Below are positions 26,465-35,702 of a DNA stretch of 64,000 nt, piece by piece. Position 1 is the first letter of the stretch; each line of letters begins with the position of its first letter. Under the pieces are notes generated by a model. That model was given only the letters and a program-made list of their open reading frames with translations. It was not told where the DNA came from and made no database searches. A program made the position numbers and the translations under genes. This DNA comes from Vannielia litorea (lineage in GTDB: Bacteria; Pseudomonadota; Alphaproteobacteria; Rhodobacterales; Rhodobacteraceae): the NCBI RefSeq assembly GCF_900142295.1, contig NZ_FSRL01000002.1, forward strand, positions 124,001 to 188,000. The letters run 5' to 3'.

Positions 26465-26874
26465 CCCTCACCGTCACCCCCACCCGCGACCTCGACGCCT
26501 GCTTTGCCCTGCGCCGCGAGGTGTTCATGCGCGAGCAGGGGTTTTCCGAGGCCGAGGAGTTCGACGGCAAGGACCAGCGGGCGATCCATCTTCTCGCCAG
26601 CGAGCGCGGCGAGCCGGTGGGCACGGCGCGGGTCTTCGTGGAGGAGGGCCGGATCGGGCGCATCTGCGTGCTGCAACGCGCGCGCGGCACAGGGCTGGGC
26701 GCCGCCATCGTCCGCGCCGGCATGGACCTGCTCCGCGAGCGCGGCGCCACCCGCGCGGTGCTCGACGCGCAGGTGCGGGCAATGGGGTTCTACGAGACGC
26801 TGGGCTTCACCGCCGAGGGGCCGGAGTTCGATGACGGCGGGGTGCCGCATCGGCGGATGACATGCCCGCTGTAA
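26461..26874 (+). CDS. GNAT acetyltransferase (first of a tandem pair)
   Basis: The 137-aa protein has a GNAT fold with the acetyl-CoA loop VLQRARGTGLGAAIV and motif B MGFYETLGFTAEGPEF. The ATG overlaps the ParE stop (ATGA), which is unusual linkage of a GNAT to a toxin gene. Substrate is unknown. It shares architecture with the next gene and may have arisen by tandem duplication. Confidence 0.85.
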   Translation: MTLTVTPTRDLDACFALRREVFMREQGFSEAEEFDGKDQRAIHLLASERGEPVGTARVFVEEGRIGRICVLQRARGTGLGAAIVRAGMDLLRERGATRAVLDAQVRAMGFYETLGFTAEGPEFDDGGVPHRRMTCPL

Positions 26875-27302
26875 CGCCCGCCGGGCTGACGATCGCCGTC
26901 ACCGACGATTTCGCCGCCTGCATGTCGGTGCGCATCGCGGTCTTCGTCAACGAGCAGGGCGTGCCCGCCGAGCTGGAGAACGACGAGCACGACGCGGAGG
27001 CCCTGCACCTTCTGGCCACCCGGGGCACCCGCCCTGTGGGCACGGCGCGGGTGATGCGCGAGGGCGCCACCGGCAAGATCGGGCGGGTCTGCGTGCTGCC
27101 CGAGCTTCGCGGCACCGGCCTCGGCCTCGCCCTGATGGAGGCGGCCCTCTCCGAGCTGCGAAACATGGAGGGAATCGAGCGGGTGATCCTCGGGGCGCAA
27201 ACCTCGGCGCTCCCCTTCTACGCCCGGCTGGGCTTTGCCCCCTATGGCGCGCCCTTCGACTCCGTGGGCATCCCCCACGTCATGATGGCCCGCCTCCTCT
27301 GA
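26862..27302 (+). CDS. GNAT acetyltransferase (second of a tandem pair)
   Basis: The 146-aa protein has the GNAT loop VLPELRGTGLGLALM and a C-terminal SALPFYARLGFAPYGAPF. Its N-terminus overlaps the preceding gene by 13 bp. Both copies share the order FVNEQG/FMREQG, VGTARV and the C-terminal hairpin, so they are paralogues. Substrate is unknown; their co-expression with a toxin-antitoxin pair is worth noting. Confidence 0.85.
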   Translation: MPAVTPAGLTIAVTDDFAACMSVRIAVFVNEQGVPAELENDEHDAEALHLLATRGTRPVGTARVMREGATGKIGRVCVLPELRGTGLGLALMEAALSELRNMEGIERVILGAQTSALPFYARLGFAPYGAPFDSVGIPHVMMARLL

Positions 27303-27344
27303 AATCGCTGTTGCCTTCGGCTGCGCCCTGCTACCTCTTTCTCC

Positions 27345-29600
27345 ATGGCCGAGCTCCCTACGAAATCAGACATCCTCGACTGGATCGCCGCCCACCCCGA
27401 GGCAGCCTCCAAGCGTGACATCGCCAAGGCGTTCCACATCAAGGGCGCCGCGCGGATCGACCTCAAGCGGCTGCTCCGCGAGCTGGAGGACGAGGGCCAC
27501 CTCGCCAAGCGCAAGCGCAGCTACCGCGACCCCGAGAAGCTGCCGCCCGTGGGCGTGCTCACCGTGGTGGGCCCCGACAAGGACGGCGACCTGATGGCCC
27601 GTCCGATGGAGTGGCAGGGCGAGGGGCCCGAGCCCAAGGTGCTGATGATCCTGCGCTCCGCCGACGGGGCGCTGGGCGCGGGCGACCGGATCCTTGCCAA
27701 GCTGCGCGAGGTCAAGGGCGAGGAGCACCACTACGAGGGCCGACTGATCCGCAAGATCGGCACCAACCCCAAGCGCATCCTCGGGGTCTACCGCAAGAGC
27801 GCCGAGGGCGGCCGCATCCTGCCCGTCGACAAGGGCGCAGACCGCGAATGGCTGGTGATGAAGGATGCCACCGCCGGCGCAAGGGACGGCGAGCTGGTCG
27901 AGGCCGAGCAGGCCGGGCCCAAGGGCCGCATGGGCCTGCCCAAGGCCCGCGTGGTGCAGCGCCTGGGCGACCCCACCGCGCCGCGCGCCGTGTCGCTCAT
28001 CGCCATCCACCAGCACGGCATCCCCGACAGCTTCGAGGATGCCACCATCGCCGAGGCCGATGCCCAGAAGCCCGCCGGACTCAAGGGCCGCGAAGACCTG
28101 CGCGAGCTGCCGCTCATCACCATCGACCCCTCCGATGCCCGCGACCACGACGACGCCTGCTTTGCCGCCCCCGACGATGACCCGCGCAACGAGGGTGGCC
28201 ACGTCATCTGGGTCGCCATCGCCGATGTCGCCCATTACGTCACCCCCGGCTCCGCGCTCGACCGCGAGGCGCGCGAGCGCGGCAACTCCACCTATTTCCC
28301 CGACCGGGTCGTGCCCATGCTGCCCGACAGGCTCTCGGGCGACCTCTGCTCCCTGCACGAGGGCGTCCCCCGCGCCTGCATCGCCGTCCGGATGCGCGTC
28401 GACGCCCACGGCGAGCTGCTCGACTGGTCGTTCCACCGCGGCCTGATGAAGTCGCTGGCCTCGCTGAACTATGACGAGGTCCAGCAGGCCATGGACGGCG
28501 CGCCCAACGAGAAGGTCGCGCCGCTGATGGAGGAGGTCATCCGGCCCCTCTACGCCGCCTATGCCGCGCTGGTCAGCGCCCGCAACCGCCGCCAGCCGCT
28601 CGATCTCGACCTGCCCGAGCGCCAGATCGTCCTGGCCGAGGATGGCACCGTGCAATCGGTCCAGTTCAAGGACCGGCTCGATGCCCACCGGCTGATCGAG
28701 GAGTTCATGGTGCTGGCCAATGTCTGCGCCGGCAAGGAGCTGGTGAAGCGCACCAAGCCGCTGCTCTTCCGGGTCCACGAGGAGCCCTCGCCCGAAAAGC
28801 TCGATGCCCTGCGCGAAACCGCCCAGGCCTCCGGCCTCAGCCTCGCCAAGGGCCAGGTGCTCAAGACCGAGCACCTCAACCGCCTGCTCGCCCAGGCCGC
28901 CGGCACCGACCAGGCCGAGCTGATCAACCTCTCCACCCTGCGCTCGATGACCCAGGCCTATTACTCGCCGCAGCACATCGGCCACTTCGGGCTGGCGCTG
29001 GGCACCTATGCCCACTTCACCTCGCCGATCCGCCGCTACTCCGACCTGATCGTGCACCGCGGCCTGATCTCGGCCCACGGCTGGGGCGATGACGGGCTGA
29101 CCGAGGCCGATATCGACTCGCTCGAAAACACCGCCGTCCACATCTCCGAAACCGAGCGCCGCTCGATGAACGCCGAGCGCGACACCACCGACCGCTACCT
29201 CGCCGCCTACCTCTCCGACCGGGTGGGCAACGAGTTCACCGGGCGGATTTCCGGCATCGCCCGCTTCGGGGCCTTCGTGCGGCTCGATGAAACCGGCGCC
29301 GACGGGCTGATCCCGATCCGGTCGCTGGGGCAGGAGTATTTCCACTTCGACCGCGACGCGCAGGAGCTGATGGGCGCCGATACCGGCCGGGTCATCGGCA
29401 TCGGCCAGCGGGTCACGGTGCGGCTGGCCGAGGCGGTGCCCGTCACCGGCGGCCTGTTGCTCGACCTGCTCGAGCTCGAGGGCGCGGCGGTCAAGCCCGG
29501 CGCCTCGGCCAAGCGCGGCCGCCCGGTGCGGCGCGGCGAAGGCAAGGGCAAGGCCAAGGCCACCAAGGCCCGCAAGGTCGCCCGCCGCCGGCGCGGCTGA
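27345..29600 (+). CDS. rnr: Ribonuclease R
   Basis: The 751-aa 3'-5' exoribonuclease has an N-terminal winged helix (about 1-60), cold-shock domains, the RNB catalytic domain and a C-terminal S1 domain with a basic tail. The RNB domain has the active-site aspartates in TIDPSDARDHDDA and the YAHFTSPIRRYSDLIVHRGL block. It degrades structured RNA. Length matches the family. The Lys/Arg-rich tail is typical. Confidence 0.95.
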   Translation: MAELPTKSDILDWIAAHPEAASKRDIAKAFHIKGAARIDLKRLLRELEDEGHLAKRKRSYRDPEKLPPVGVLTVVGPDKDGDLMARPMEWQGEGPEPKVLMILRSADGALGAGDRILAKLREVKGEEHHYEGRLIRKIGTNPKRILGVYRKSAEGGRILPVDKGADREWLVMKDATAGARDGELVEAEQAGPKGRMGLPKARVVQRLGDPTAPRAVSLIAIHQHGIPDSFEDATIAEADAQKPAGLKGREDLRELPLITIDPSDARDHDDACFAAPDDDPRNEGGHVIWVAIADVAHYVTPGSALDREARERGNSTYFPDRVVPMLPDRLSGDLCSLHEGVPRACIAVRMRVDAHGELLDWSFHRGLMKSLASLNYDEVQQAMDGAPNEKVAPLMEEVIRPLYAAYAALVSARNRRQPLDLDLPERQIVLAEDGTVQSVQFKDRLDAHRLIEEFMVLANVCAGKELVKRTKPLLFRVHEEPSPEKLDALRETAQASGLSLAKGQVLKTEHLNRLLAQAAGTDQAELINLSTLRSMTQAYYSPQHIGHFGLALGTYAHFTSPIRRYSDLIVHRGLISAHGWGDDGLTEADIDSLENTAVHISETERRSMNAERDTTDRYLAAYLSDRVGNEFTGRISGIARFGAFVRLDETGADGLIPIRSLGQEYFHFDRDAQELMGADTGRVIGIGQRVTVRLAEAVPVTGGLLLDLLELEGAAVKPGASAKRGRPVRRGEGKGKAKATKARKVARRRRG

Positions 29601-29610
29601 TCTCCGCCCG

Positions 29611-29630
29611 CCGGAGCCCCTCCGGGCTTT
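29611..29630 (+). terminator. Hairpin after rnr
   Basis: CCGGAG-CCC-CTCCGG forms a short stem 11 bp after the rnr stop and is followed by GCTTT. A weak terminator is likely. Confidence 0.4.
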
Positions 29631-29700
29631 GGAACCGCCCCCGAATCCGCTATGCTCGCCAAAACGATCTGGCAACGGCAGACGAAGAGCAGGCGGTATC

Positions 29701-30954
29701 ATGAAACGAGTTCTGGCGGGCGCGGCCTTCGCGCTCATGGCAGGCGCGGCCCAGGCGGGCCCCGTGGCGGTTGAAATGGCGGTGCGCCCCCTCGCACGGC
29801 CCGCAGGCGGAGGGCTTCCGGTGGCCGAAGTATCTGGCGAGGGCTTTTCCGACTGGATCCGGGGCTTCAAGCAGCGCGCCGCCGCCAGGGGCATCGCGCC
29901 CGACCTGCTCGACCGCGCCTTCGAGGGCGTGGCCTTCGACGAGAAGGTCATCACCCGCGACCGCAACCAGAACGAATTCACCAAGACGATCTGGGAGTAT
30001 CTCGACACCGCCGCCTCCGACCTGCGCGTGAGCAACGGAAAGGCAGCTCTGGAGCGCGAGCGCAGCGCGCTGGAGGCCATCGAAGCCCGCTATGGCGTAC
30101 CCAAGGAGATCGTCACCGCGATCTGGGGGCTGGAGAGCGCCTACGGCACCTTCAAGGGCGACAACGACATCATCGGATCGCTCGCCACCCTCGCCCACGA
30201 CAGCCGCCGCGGCGCCTTCTTCGAGGGCCAGCTCATGGCCGCCTTCGAGATCCTTCAGGCCGGAGATGTCGCCCCGCGCGACATGAAGGGCAGCTGGGCG
30301 GGCGCGATGGGCCACACCCAGTTCATGCCGTCGAGCTACCTCGCCCACGCGGTCGATTTCACCGGCGACGGCAAGCGCGACATCTGGGGCGACGACCCGA
30401 AGGATGCGCTGGCCTCCGCCGCCGCCTACCTCGCCGATGCGGGCTGGGTCAAAGGCATGCCTTGGGGCATGGAGGTGGTGCTGCCCGAGGGCTTCGACTA
30501 CGAGATCGCGGGCGAGCACGAGACCCGCACCGCCGCCGAGTGGAACGCGATGGGCGTGCGCGACATCGAGGGCCGCGAGGTGCCCGACCACGGCCCCGCC
30601 TCCATCCGCCTGCCCGGAGGGGCCAGGGGCGCTGCCTTCATGACCTTCGGCAACTTCATGGTGATCGAGCGCTACAACACCGCCGATGCCTATGTCATCG
30701 CCGTGGGCCACCTGGGCGACCTCATCGCCGGCGGCAAGCGCATCCAGTCCGGCTGGCCGCGCGAGGATCGCGCCCTGACCCTGCCCGAGCGCGAAGAGCT
30801 GCAAACCCGGCTCGAGGCGGCGGGCTTCGACCCGGGCGGGGTGGATGGCAAGATCGGCCCCAAGACCCTCGCCGCCGTCCGTGGCTTCCAGAAAAGCATC
30901 GGCGTGGTGCCAGATGGCTATGCCTCCCTGGCGATCCTGCAAAAGCTGCGCTGA
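29701..30954 (+). CDS. Lytic murein transglycosylase (MltB-like) with peptidoglycan-binding domain
   Basis: The 417-aa protein has a signal peptide (MKRVLAGAAFALMAGAAQA). An SLT_2/MltB catalytic domain follows, with the glutamate in AIWGLESAYGTFKGDND, and a later AMGHTQFMPSSYL. A C-terminal PG_binding_1 domain (about 360-415; LQTRLEAAGFDPGGVDGKIGPKTLAAVRGFQ) completes it. It cleaves peptidoglycan in the periplasm. The start is the ATG at 29701, with the signal peptide directly following. Confidence 0.9.
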   Translation: MKRVLAGAAFALMAGAAQAGPVAVEMAVRPLARPAGGGLPVAEVSGEGFSDWIRGFKQRAAARGIAPDLLDRAFEGVAFDEKVITRDRNQNEFTKTIWEYLDTAASDLRVSNGKAALERERSALEAIEARYGVPKEIVTAIWGLESAYGTFKGDNDIIGSLATLAHDSRRGAFFEGQLMAAFEILQAGDVAPRDMKGSWAGAMGHTQFMPSSYLAHAVDFTGDGKRDIWGDDPKDALASAAAYLADAGWVKGMPWGMEVVLPEGFDYEIAGEHETRTAAEWNAMGVRDIEGREVPDHGPASIRLPGGARGAAFMTFGNFMVIERYNTADAYVIAVGHLGDLIAGGKRIQSGWPREDRALTLPEREELQTRLEAAGFDPGGVDGKIGPKTLAAVRGFQKSIGVVPDGYASLAILQKLR

Positions 30955-30967
30955 CCCTTTCACGCAA

Positions 30968-30996
30968 CTGACATGAAGCCGTTACGCGCCCGTCAC
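30968..30996 (+). promoter_or_regulatory. Pho-box-like three-repeat array
   Basis: Three 7-bp units recur exactly every 11 bp: CTGACAT (30968), CCGTTAC (30979) and CCGTCAC (30990). An 11-bp period of CTGTCAT-like units is the layout of PhoB boxes. The array lies 48-76 bp before the start of a phytase-like esterase gene, where PhoB sites would be expected. Confidence 0.55.
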
Positions 30997-31043
30997 CCGG
31001 CGGGCGCATGTGTCCCCGCACAACAGGAACCAAGGGGACACCC

Positions 31044-33215
31044 ATGCACCGCACGCTTCTGACCTCGGCGCTCGCGCTGGCAGCCGCCACCGGCGCCGCC
31101 CAGGCCGAGATGGTCTTCAACCGCATCGCCTCCTTCCCGGTCGCCTCCAACATGGACGAGGGCGAGGACCGCACCCGCGAAACCTCCTCCGAGATCATCG
31201 ACGTCACCGCCGACGGCATGACGCTGGTCTACACCGACAGCCCCCTCGGCGTGCTGGGCCGCATCGACATCACCGACCCGGCGAGCCCGCAGCCGCTGGG
31301 CAACATCGCCCTCGACGGCGAGCCCACCTCGGTGGCCATCGTCGGAAACGTGGCCTTCACCGGCATCAACACCTCCGAGAGCTACACCGCCCCCTCCGGT
31401 CGCCTCGCCGCGATCGACGTGACCTCGGGCGAAGAGCTGGCCTCCTGCGACCTCGGCGGCCAGCCCGATTCCGTGGCCAAGGCCCCCGACGGCGCTTTCA
31501 TCGCCGTGGCAATCGAAAACGAGCGCGACGAAGACCTCAACGATGGCGCGATCCCGCAAATGCCCGCCGGCTTCCTGGTCAAGATCGCGCTGACCGACGG
31601 CGCGCTCGACTGCGACAGCCTCCAGAAGATCGAGCTGACCGGCCTCGCCGAAGTGGCCGGTGACGACCCCGAGCCCGAGTTCGTCGACATCAACGCACTT
31701 GGCGAAATCGTCGTGACGATGCAGGAGAACAACCACATCGCCGTCATCGACGCCGATGGCACCGTTTCCGCCCATTTCTCCGCCGGCGCGGTGGACCTCG
31801 AGGGCATCGACACCACCGACGAGCGCGGCGCGCTGCTCTTCACCGAGAGCCAGAGCGGCGTGAAGCGCGAGCCCGATGCGGTCAAATGGATCGACGATCA
31901 GCACTTCGCCACCGCCAACGAGGGCGACTACGAGGGCGGCTCCCGCGGCTGGACGATCTTCTCCAAGACCGGCGAGGTCGTCTACGAAAGCGGCACCAGC
32001 TTCGAGCAGGCCCTCATCCAGATCGGCCACTACCCCGACAAGCGGTCGGACGCGAAAGGCGTCGAGCCGGAATCGGTGACTTTCGGCCAGTTCGGCGGCA
32101 CCCCGATGATCTTCATCGGCTCCGAGCGCGGCTCCGTCGTGGGGGTCTATGACGCCACCGACCCGGCCAACCCGCGGCTCACCCAGCTCCTGCCCTCCGG
32201 CGTCGGCCCCGAGGGCTACGTCACCATCCCCGAGCGCAGCCTGCTGGTCTCGGCCAACGAGACCGACCTCGGCGCAGACGGCGGCGCACGGGCCCATGTG
32301 ATGCTCTTTCAATACGCCGAGGGCGAGGCGATGTATCCGCAGCTCACCTCCGAAGGCATGGATGAGCTCACCGGCTGGGGCGCGATCTCCGGCATGGCCG
32401 CCGAGGACGAAAGCACGGTCTGGGCCGTGTCCGACAGCTTCTACGGCTACCAGCCCCGCATCTTCCGGATCGACGTGAGCACCAAACCGGCCCGCATCAC
32501 CCAGGCCATCGACATCACCCGCGCCGGCCACATCGCCCAAAAGCTCGACCTCGAGGGCATCGCGCTCGACGGGCAGGGCGGCTTCTGGCTCGCCTCCGAG
32601 GGCCGCACCGACCAGCTGATCCCCCACGCGCTCTACCACGTGAACGCCGAGGGCGAGATCAAGGAAGAGGTGAGCCTCCCCGCCGAACTCGTGGCGGTCG
32701 AAAAGCGCTTCGGCTTCGAGGGCATCACCCTGGTAAACGGCACCCTCTGGATGGCCGTCCAGCGCGAGTGGGGCGACGACGAGAAGGGCCAGGTCAAGCT
32801 CCTCTCCTATACCCCCGAGAGCGGTGAGTGGGGCGCGGTGCGCTACCCGCTCGATGCCCCCACCACCGGCTGGGTGGGCCTCTCGGAGATCACCGCGCAT
32901 GGCGACCACGTCTATATCGTCGAGCGTGACAACCTGCTCGGCGAGGCTGCCGCGACCAAGAAGATCTATCGCGTCGCGCTGACCGAGATGCAGCCCGCCG
33001 CGCTGGGCGGCGATCTGCCGCTGGTGAGCAAGGAAGAGGTCCGCGACCTCCTGCCCGACCTCAAGGCCAACGGCGGCTACGTGCTCGACAAGGTCGAAGG
33101 TCTCGCCATCTTCGGCGACGGCACCGCCTGGGTCTCCACCGACAACGACGGCGTGGATGACCACTCCGGCGAGACGATGTTCTTCACCATCGGCCAGGTC
33201 GGCACCGGCTACTGA
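31044..33215 (+). CDS. Exported phytase-like esterase / phosphatase-family protein
   Basis: The 723-aa protein has a signal peptide (TLLTSALALAAATGAAQAE). The N-terminal two thirds form a beta-propeller-like region of the choice-of-anchor-I type. The C-terminal part carries the esterase-like-phytase pattern (LDLEGIALDGQGGFWLASEG, FGFEGITLVNGTLWMA). These proteins occur in the periplasm or outside the cell and are linked to phosphate scavenging. The ATG at 31044 has AAGGGGA upstream. A Pho-box-like array precedes it, suggesting phosphate-starvation control. Confidence 0.8.
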   Translation: MHRTLLTSALALAAATGAAQAEMVFNRIASFPVASNMDEGEDRTRETSSEIIDVTADGMTLVYTDSPLGVLGRIDITDPASPQPLGNIALDGEPTSVAIVGNVAFTGINTSESYTAPSGRLAAIDVTSGEELASCDLGGQPDSVAKAPDGAFIAVAIENERDEDLNDGAIPQMPAGFLVKIALTDGALDCDSLQKIELTGLAEVAGDDPEPEFVDINALGEIVVTMQENNHIAVIDADGTVSAHFSAGAVDLEGIDTTDERGALLFTESQSGVKREPDAVKWIDDQHFATANEGDYEGGSRGWTIFSKTGEVVYESGTSFEQALIQIGHYPDKRSDAKGVEPESVTFGQFGGTPMIFIGSERGSVVGVYDATDPANPRLTQLLPSGVGPEGYVTIPERSLLVSANETDLGADGGARAHVMLFQYAEGEAMYPQLTSEGMDELTGWGAISGMAAEDESTVWAVSDSFYGYQPRIFRIDVSTKPARITQAIDITRAGHIAQKLDLEGIALDGQGGFWLASEGRTDQLIPHALYHVNAEGEIKEEVSLPAELVAVEKRFGFEGITLVNGTLWMAVQREWGDDEKGQVKLLSYTPESGEWGAVRYPLDAPTTGWVGLSEITAHGDHVYIVERDNLLGEAAATKKIYRVALTEMQPAALGGDLPLVSKEEVRDLLPDLKANGGYVLDKVEGLAIFGDGTAWVSTDNDGVDDHSGETMFFTIGQVGTGY

Positions 33216-33246
33216 GTTTCAACCAAGCCCTTTTGAAAAAATCCCC

Positions 33247-33278
33247 CCCGGAACGGTCCGCCGTTCCGGGGTTTTTCT
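33247..33278 (+). terminator. Rho-independent terminator after the esterase gene
   Basis: CCCCGGAACG and CGTTCCGGGG form a perfect 10-bp stem with loop GTCCGC, followed by TTTTT. It lies 31 bp past the stop. Confidence 0.85.
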
Positions 33279-33330
33279 CTGGCGATCCGTGCGGGCAACC
33301 GCCGCAGGGTGGGTAATCCGCCCCCGCGCC

Positions 33331-34953
33331 TCACAGGATCGCCGCATCCTCCGAAACCCCGGCCCCCGCCGCGCCCGGCCCGCCGCCGAGCCCCGGCAGC
33401 AATCCGTTCTCGGCCACGACGTCGCCGCGCAGCGCGCGCAGCAACTCCCGGTGCCCCGCCGCCGCCTGAACCTGCGCGCCGATCCCGGCCCGCGCCCGCT
33501 TCAGGTAGGCCGCCCACTTCGCCCCGTCCAGCGTCCGCCCGGAGCAGAACTTGCCCTTGCCGAAGCCGCTTTCATAAACCTGTTTACCAAGCAGCACCGC
33601 CTGGTAGGTCGCGGGTGAAAACAGCGAGACGAAGCGGATGTCATTCACCGCCGGCAGCCCGTATTGCCAGAGCTCGAGGTTCTCCGCGAGCGTATCCGGC
33701 ACCTCCAGGCTCTCCCGCGCGTCGATCCAGTACTGGTCATCCGTCCGGTTGCCCAAGGCATAATGCAGGCAGATGAAATCCCGCACCTCGTTGTAGAGCT
33801 CGTCCACCAGGTGGTTGAACCTCCTGCGCAGCGGATCGGCAAAGTCGCGGTCGGGAAAATACTGCACCAGCCAGCGCACCGCGGTGTCGATCATGTGAAT
33901 CGCCGTGCTTTCCAGCGGCTCGATGAACCCGCCCGAGAGCCCCACCGCCACGCAGTTCTTCACCCAGGCGTTCCGGTTGCGCCCCACCCGCATCGGGATC
34001 ACCCTCGGTTCGGCGCCTTCGCCATCCGGCCCCAGATGCGCCAGAAACTCCGCCCGCGCCTCCTCGTCGGTCCGATGCGCGGAAGAAAACACGTAGCCCG
34101 TCCCGATCCGGTTGAAGAGCGGCACCCGCCAGGCCCAGCCTGCACCCAGCGCGGTGCTCTTGGTGACCGAGTCGAGCCGCACCGGGTCGCGGTGCGGCAC
34201 CTGCACCGCCATCGCCCGGTCATTCGCCAGGTATTTCCCGTAGCTCTCGAAAGGCTCGCCGAGCGCCTGGTTGATGATGAGCCCGCGAAAGCCGGTGCAG
34301 TCGATCACCAGCTCCACCCCGTGCCGCCCGCCCCGCTCCAGCATCAGCGCGGCCACATAACCGCGCTCGTCCAGCTCCACCTCCACGAGGTCGTCGAGCA
34401 CATGCCGCACCCCGCGCGCCACGCAATGCTCCTTCAGCAGCCCGGCAAACTTGCCCGCGTCGAGGTGATAGGCAAACCCCACCGGCGGCCCCGGCATCTC
34501 GCCTCGCCCGCGTGGCCCCTTGGCCTGCGCCGCAAGGTCGACCGCGGGCGAGAAGCACTGCACGAAGTCGAGCCCCCCGGTGCCGAACTGCAGCGCATAT
34601 TCCGCCGCCGACACCCCGTCGATCGCGGGCGGATGGGCGAAGGGGTTGATGTAATCCACCCGCTTGCCCTCGGCATCCACGTTCCAATGGCCAAAGACCA
34701 CGCCCAGCTTGAAGCTCGCGTTGCAGGTCTTGAAGAACGTGCGCTCGTCGATCCCGCCCTGTTTCAGCGTGCGCGGCATGCCCGGCACCGTCGCCTCGCC
34801 CACGCCCACCGTGGGGATGTTCGGGCTCTCGATCAGCGTGATCCGCACGCCGCCCTCCGGCCCGCCCTTCAGCATCGACTGCAAGAGCAGCGCCGTCATC
34901 CAGCCGGCAGTGCCCCCGCCGACGATCGTGACCTCGCGGATCGGCTCGCCCAT
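33331..34953 (-). CDS. Flavin-dependent tryptophan-halogenase-family enzyme
   Basis: The 540-aa protein has the FADH2-binding motif GGGTAGW near residue 12 and the catalytic-lysine region CNASFKLGVVFGHW (K82, equivalent to the PrnA lysine). It also has GWAWRVPL, a variant of the WxWxIP motif, and the conserved EPLESTAIH. The family halogenates tryptophan or other aromatics with FADH2 and halide; many marine members have unknown substrates. No flavin reductase or biosynthetic genes are adjacent, so it is an orphan. Confidence 0.88.
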   Translation of the reverse strand: MGEPIREVTIVGGGTAGWMTALLLQSMLKGGPEGGVRITLIESPNIPTVGVGEATVPGMPRTLKQGGIDERTFFKTCNASFKLGVVFGHWNVDAEGKRVDYINPFAHPPAIDGVSAAEYALQFGTGGLDFVQCFSPAVDLAAQAKGPRGRGEMPGPPVGFAYHLDAGKFAGLLKEHCVARGVRHVLDDLVEVELDERGYVAALMLERGGRHGVELVIDCTGFRGLIINQALGEPFESYGKYLANDRAMAVQVPHRDPVRLDSVTKSTALGAGWAWRVPLFNRIGTGYVFSSAHRTDEEARAEFLAHLGPDGEGAEPRVIPMRVGRNRNAWVKNCVAVGLSGGFIEPLESTAIHMIDTAVRWLVQYFPDRDFADPLRRRFNHLVDELYNEVRDFICLHYALGNRTDDQYWIDARESLEVPDTLAENLELWQYGLPAVNDIRFVSLFSPATYQAVLLGKQVYESGFGKGKFCSGRTLDGAKWAAYLKRARAGIGAQVQAAAGHRELLRALRGDVVAENGLLPGLGGGPGAAGAGVSEDAAIL

Positions 34954-35018
34954 GTCCGCCCCCTTGTTGCTGCCGGCTCAAGGCTAACCCGACCCGGCGC
35001 ACTGGCTCAACCTCGGCG

Positions 35019-35546
35019 CTACTTGATCACCTTGGTCTGGCTCGGTGGCGGCTTGTGCGGCGTCTGCCGCTGCTGGATCGCATGGGCCATCTCGTGCCCC
35101 ATCAGTGCGGGCTTGCCCTCGGCCTTCACGTCCATGCCAAAGGCCAGCGGGTTGCCGGTGGCAAAGGCCCGCGCACCGATCAGGCCTTTGGCCGATCCCG
35201 CCTCGCTCCCCACGCTATGCACCTGAACGCCCCTGAACCCGGCATCCCTCAGCGTCTCGGCGATCTTCACCTTCTTGCCGCCCTTGGGCGGAATAGTCCC
35301 GATGTTGGGGTAGGGGATCGGCACAGGCGAGGGCGCCGCGGGTGTCTTGCACACGTCGGGAAAGGCGATCAGCAGCTTGCCCTGCCAGCCGGGCTTGATC
35401 CCGGCCTGGCTCAGCACGCCCGCGATGTTCCGCTCGCTCACGGGCCGCCCGCCCTGCTTTCCGTGGGTGACGAGAATGGTGTCTGTCCGGCCCTTGGCCG
35501 CATCTTCGAGATTTGCAGGGCTGACCTGCATGTCGTCGTCCGGCAT
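35019..35546 (-). CDS. DUF4150 (PAAR-like) - DUF4157 (eCIS-core-like) fusion protein
   Basis: The 175-aa protein joins two small modules. Residues ~35-95 contain FPDVCKTPAAPSPVPIPYPN, the hallmark of DUF4150 PAAR-like proteins that tip type VI spikes. Residues ~112-170 read GVQVHSV..., A-R-A-F-A-T-G-N, then GHEMAHAIQQR, the layout of DUF4157 (the eCIS core domain with an HExxH-like motif). No other secretion genes are nearby. The start is the ATG at 35546 (MPDDDMQVS), since the longer frame has a repeat-rich leader. It may be a small cargo or spike protein for a system elsewhere. Confidence 0.75.
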   Translation of the reverse strand: MPDDDMQVSPANLEDAAKGRTDTILVTHGKQGGRPVSERNIAGVLSQAGIKPGWQGKLLIAFPDVCKTPAAPSPVPIPYPNIGTIPPKGGKKVKIAETLRDAGFRGVQVHSVGSEAGSAKGLIGARAFATGNPLAFGMDVKAEGKPALMGHEMAHAIQQRQTPHKPPPSQTKVIK

Positions 35547-35702
35547 CGAAATCACTCCATTCAAATAATGGAGAACTATGCCACCGAATCGGCCCGTTAA
35601 CACGCTGCGCCGCAGCAATCCCGCTGCAGGTGCGATATGCATGGGTTGTGCATGGGTTGTGTATCGGTTGTGCATGTGGTGCCCGGATACCTCCGGGCCC
35701 CG

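Noticed and set aside
27366..30963. Long minus-strand frames opposite rnr and the transglycosylase gene
   Set aside because: Same pattern: codon-position shadows of confident genes with no recognisable domains.
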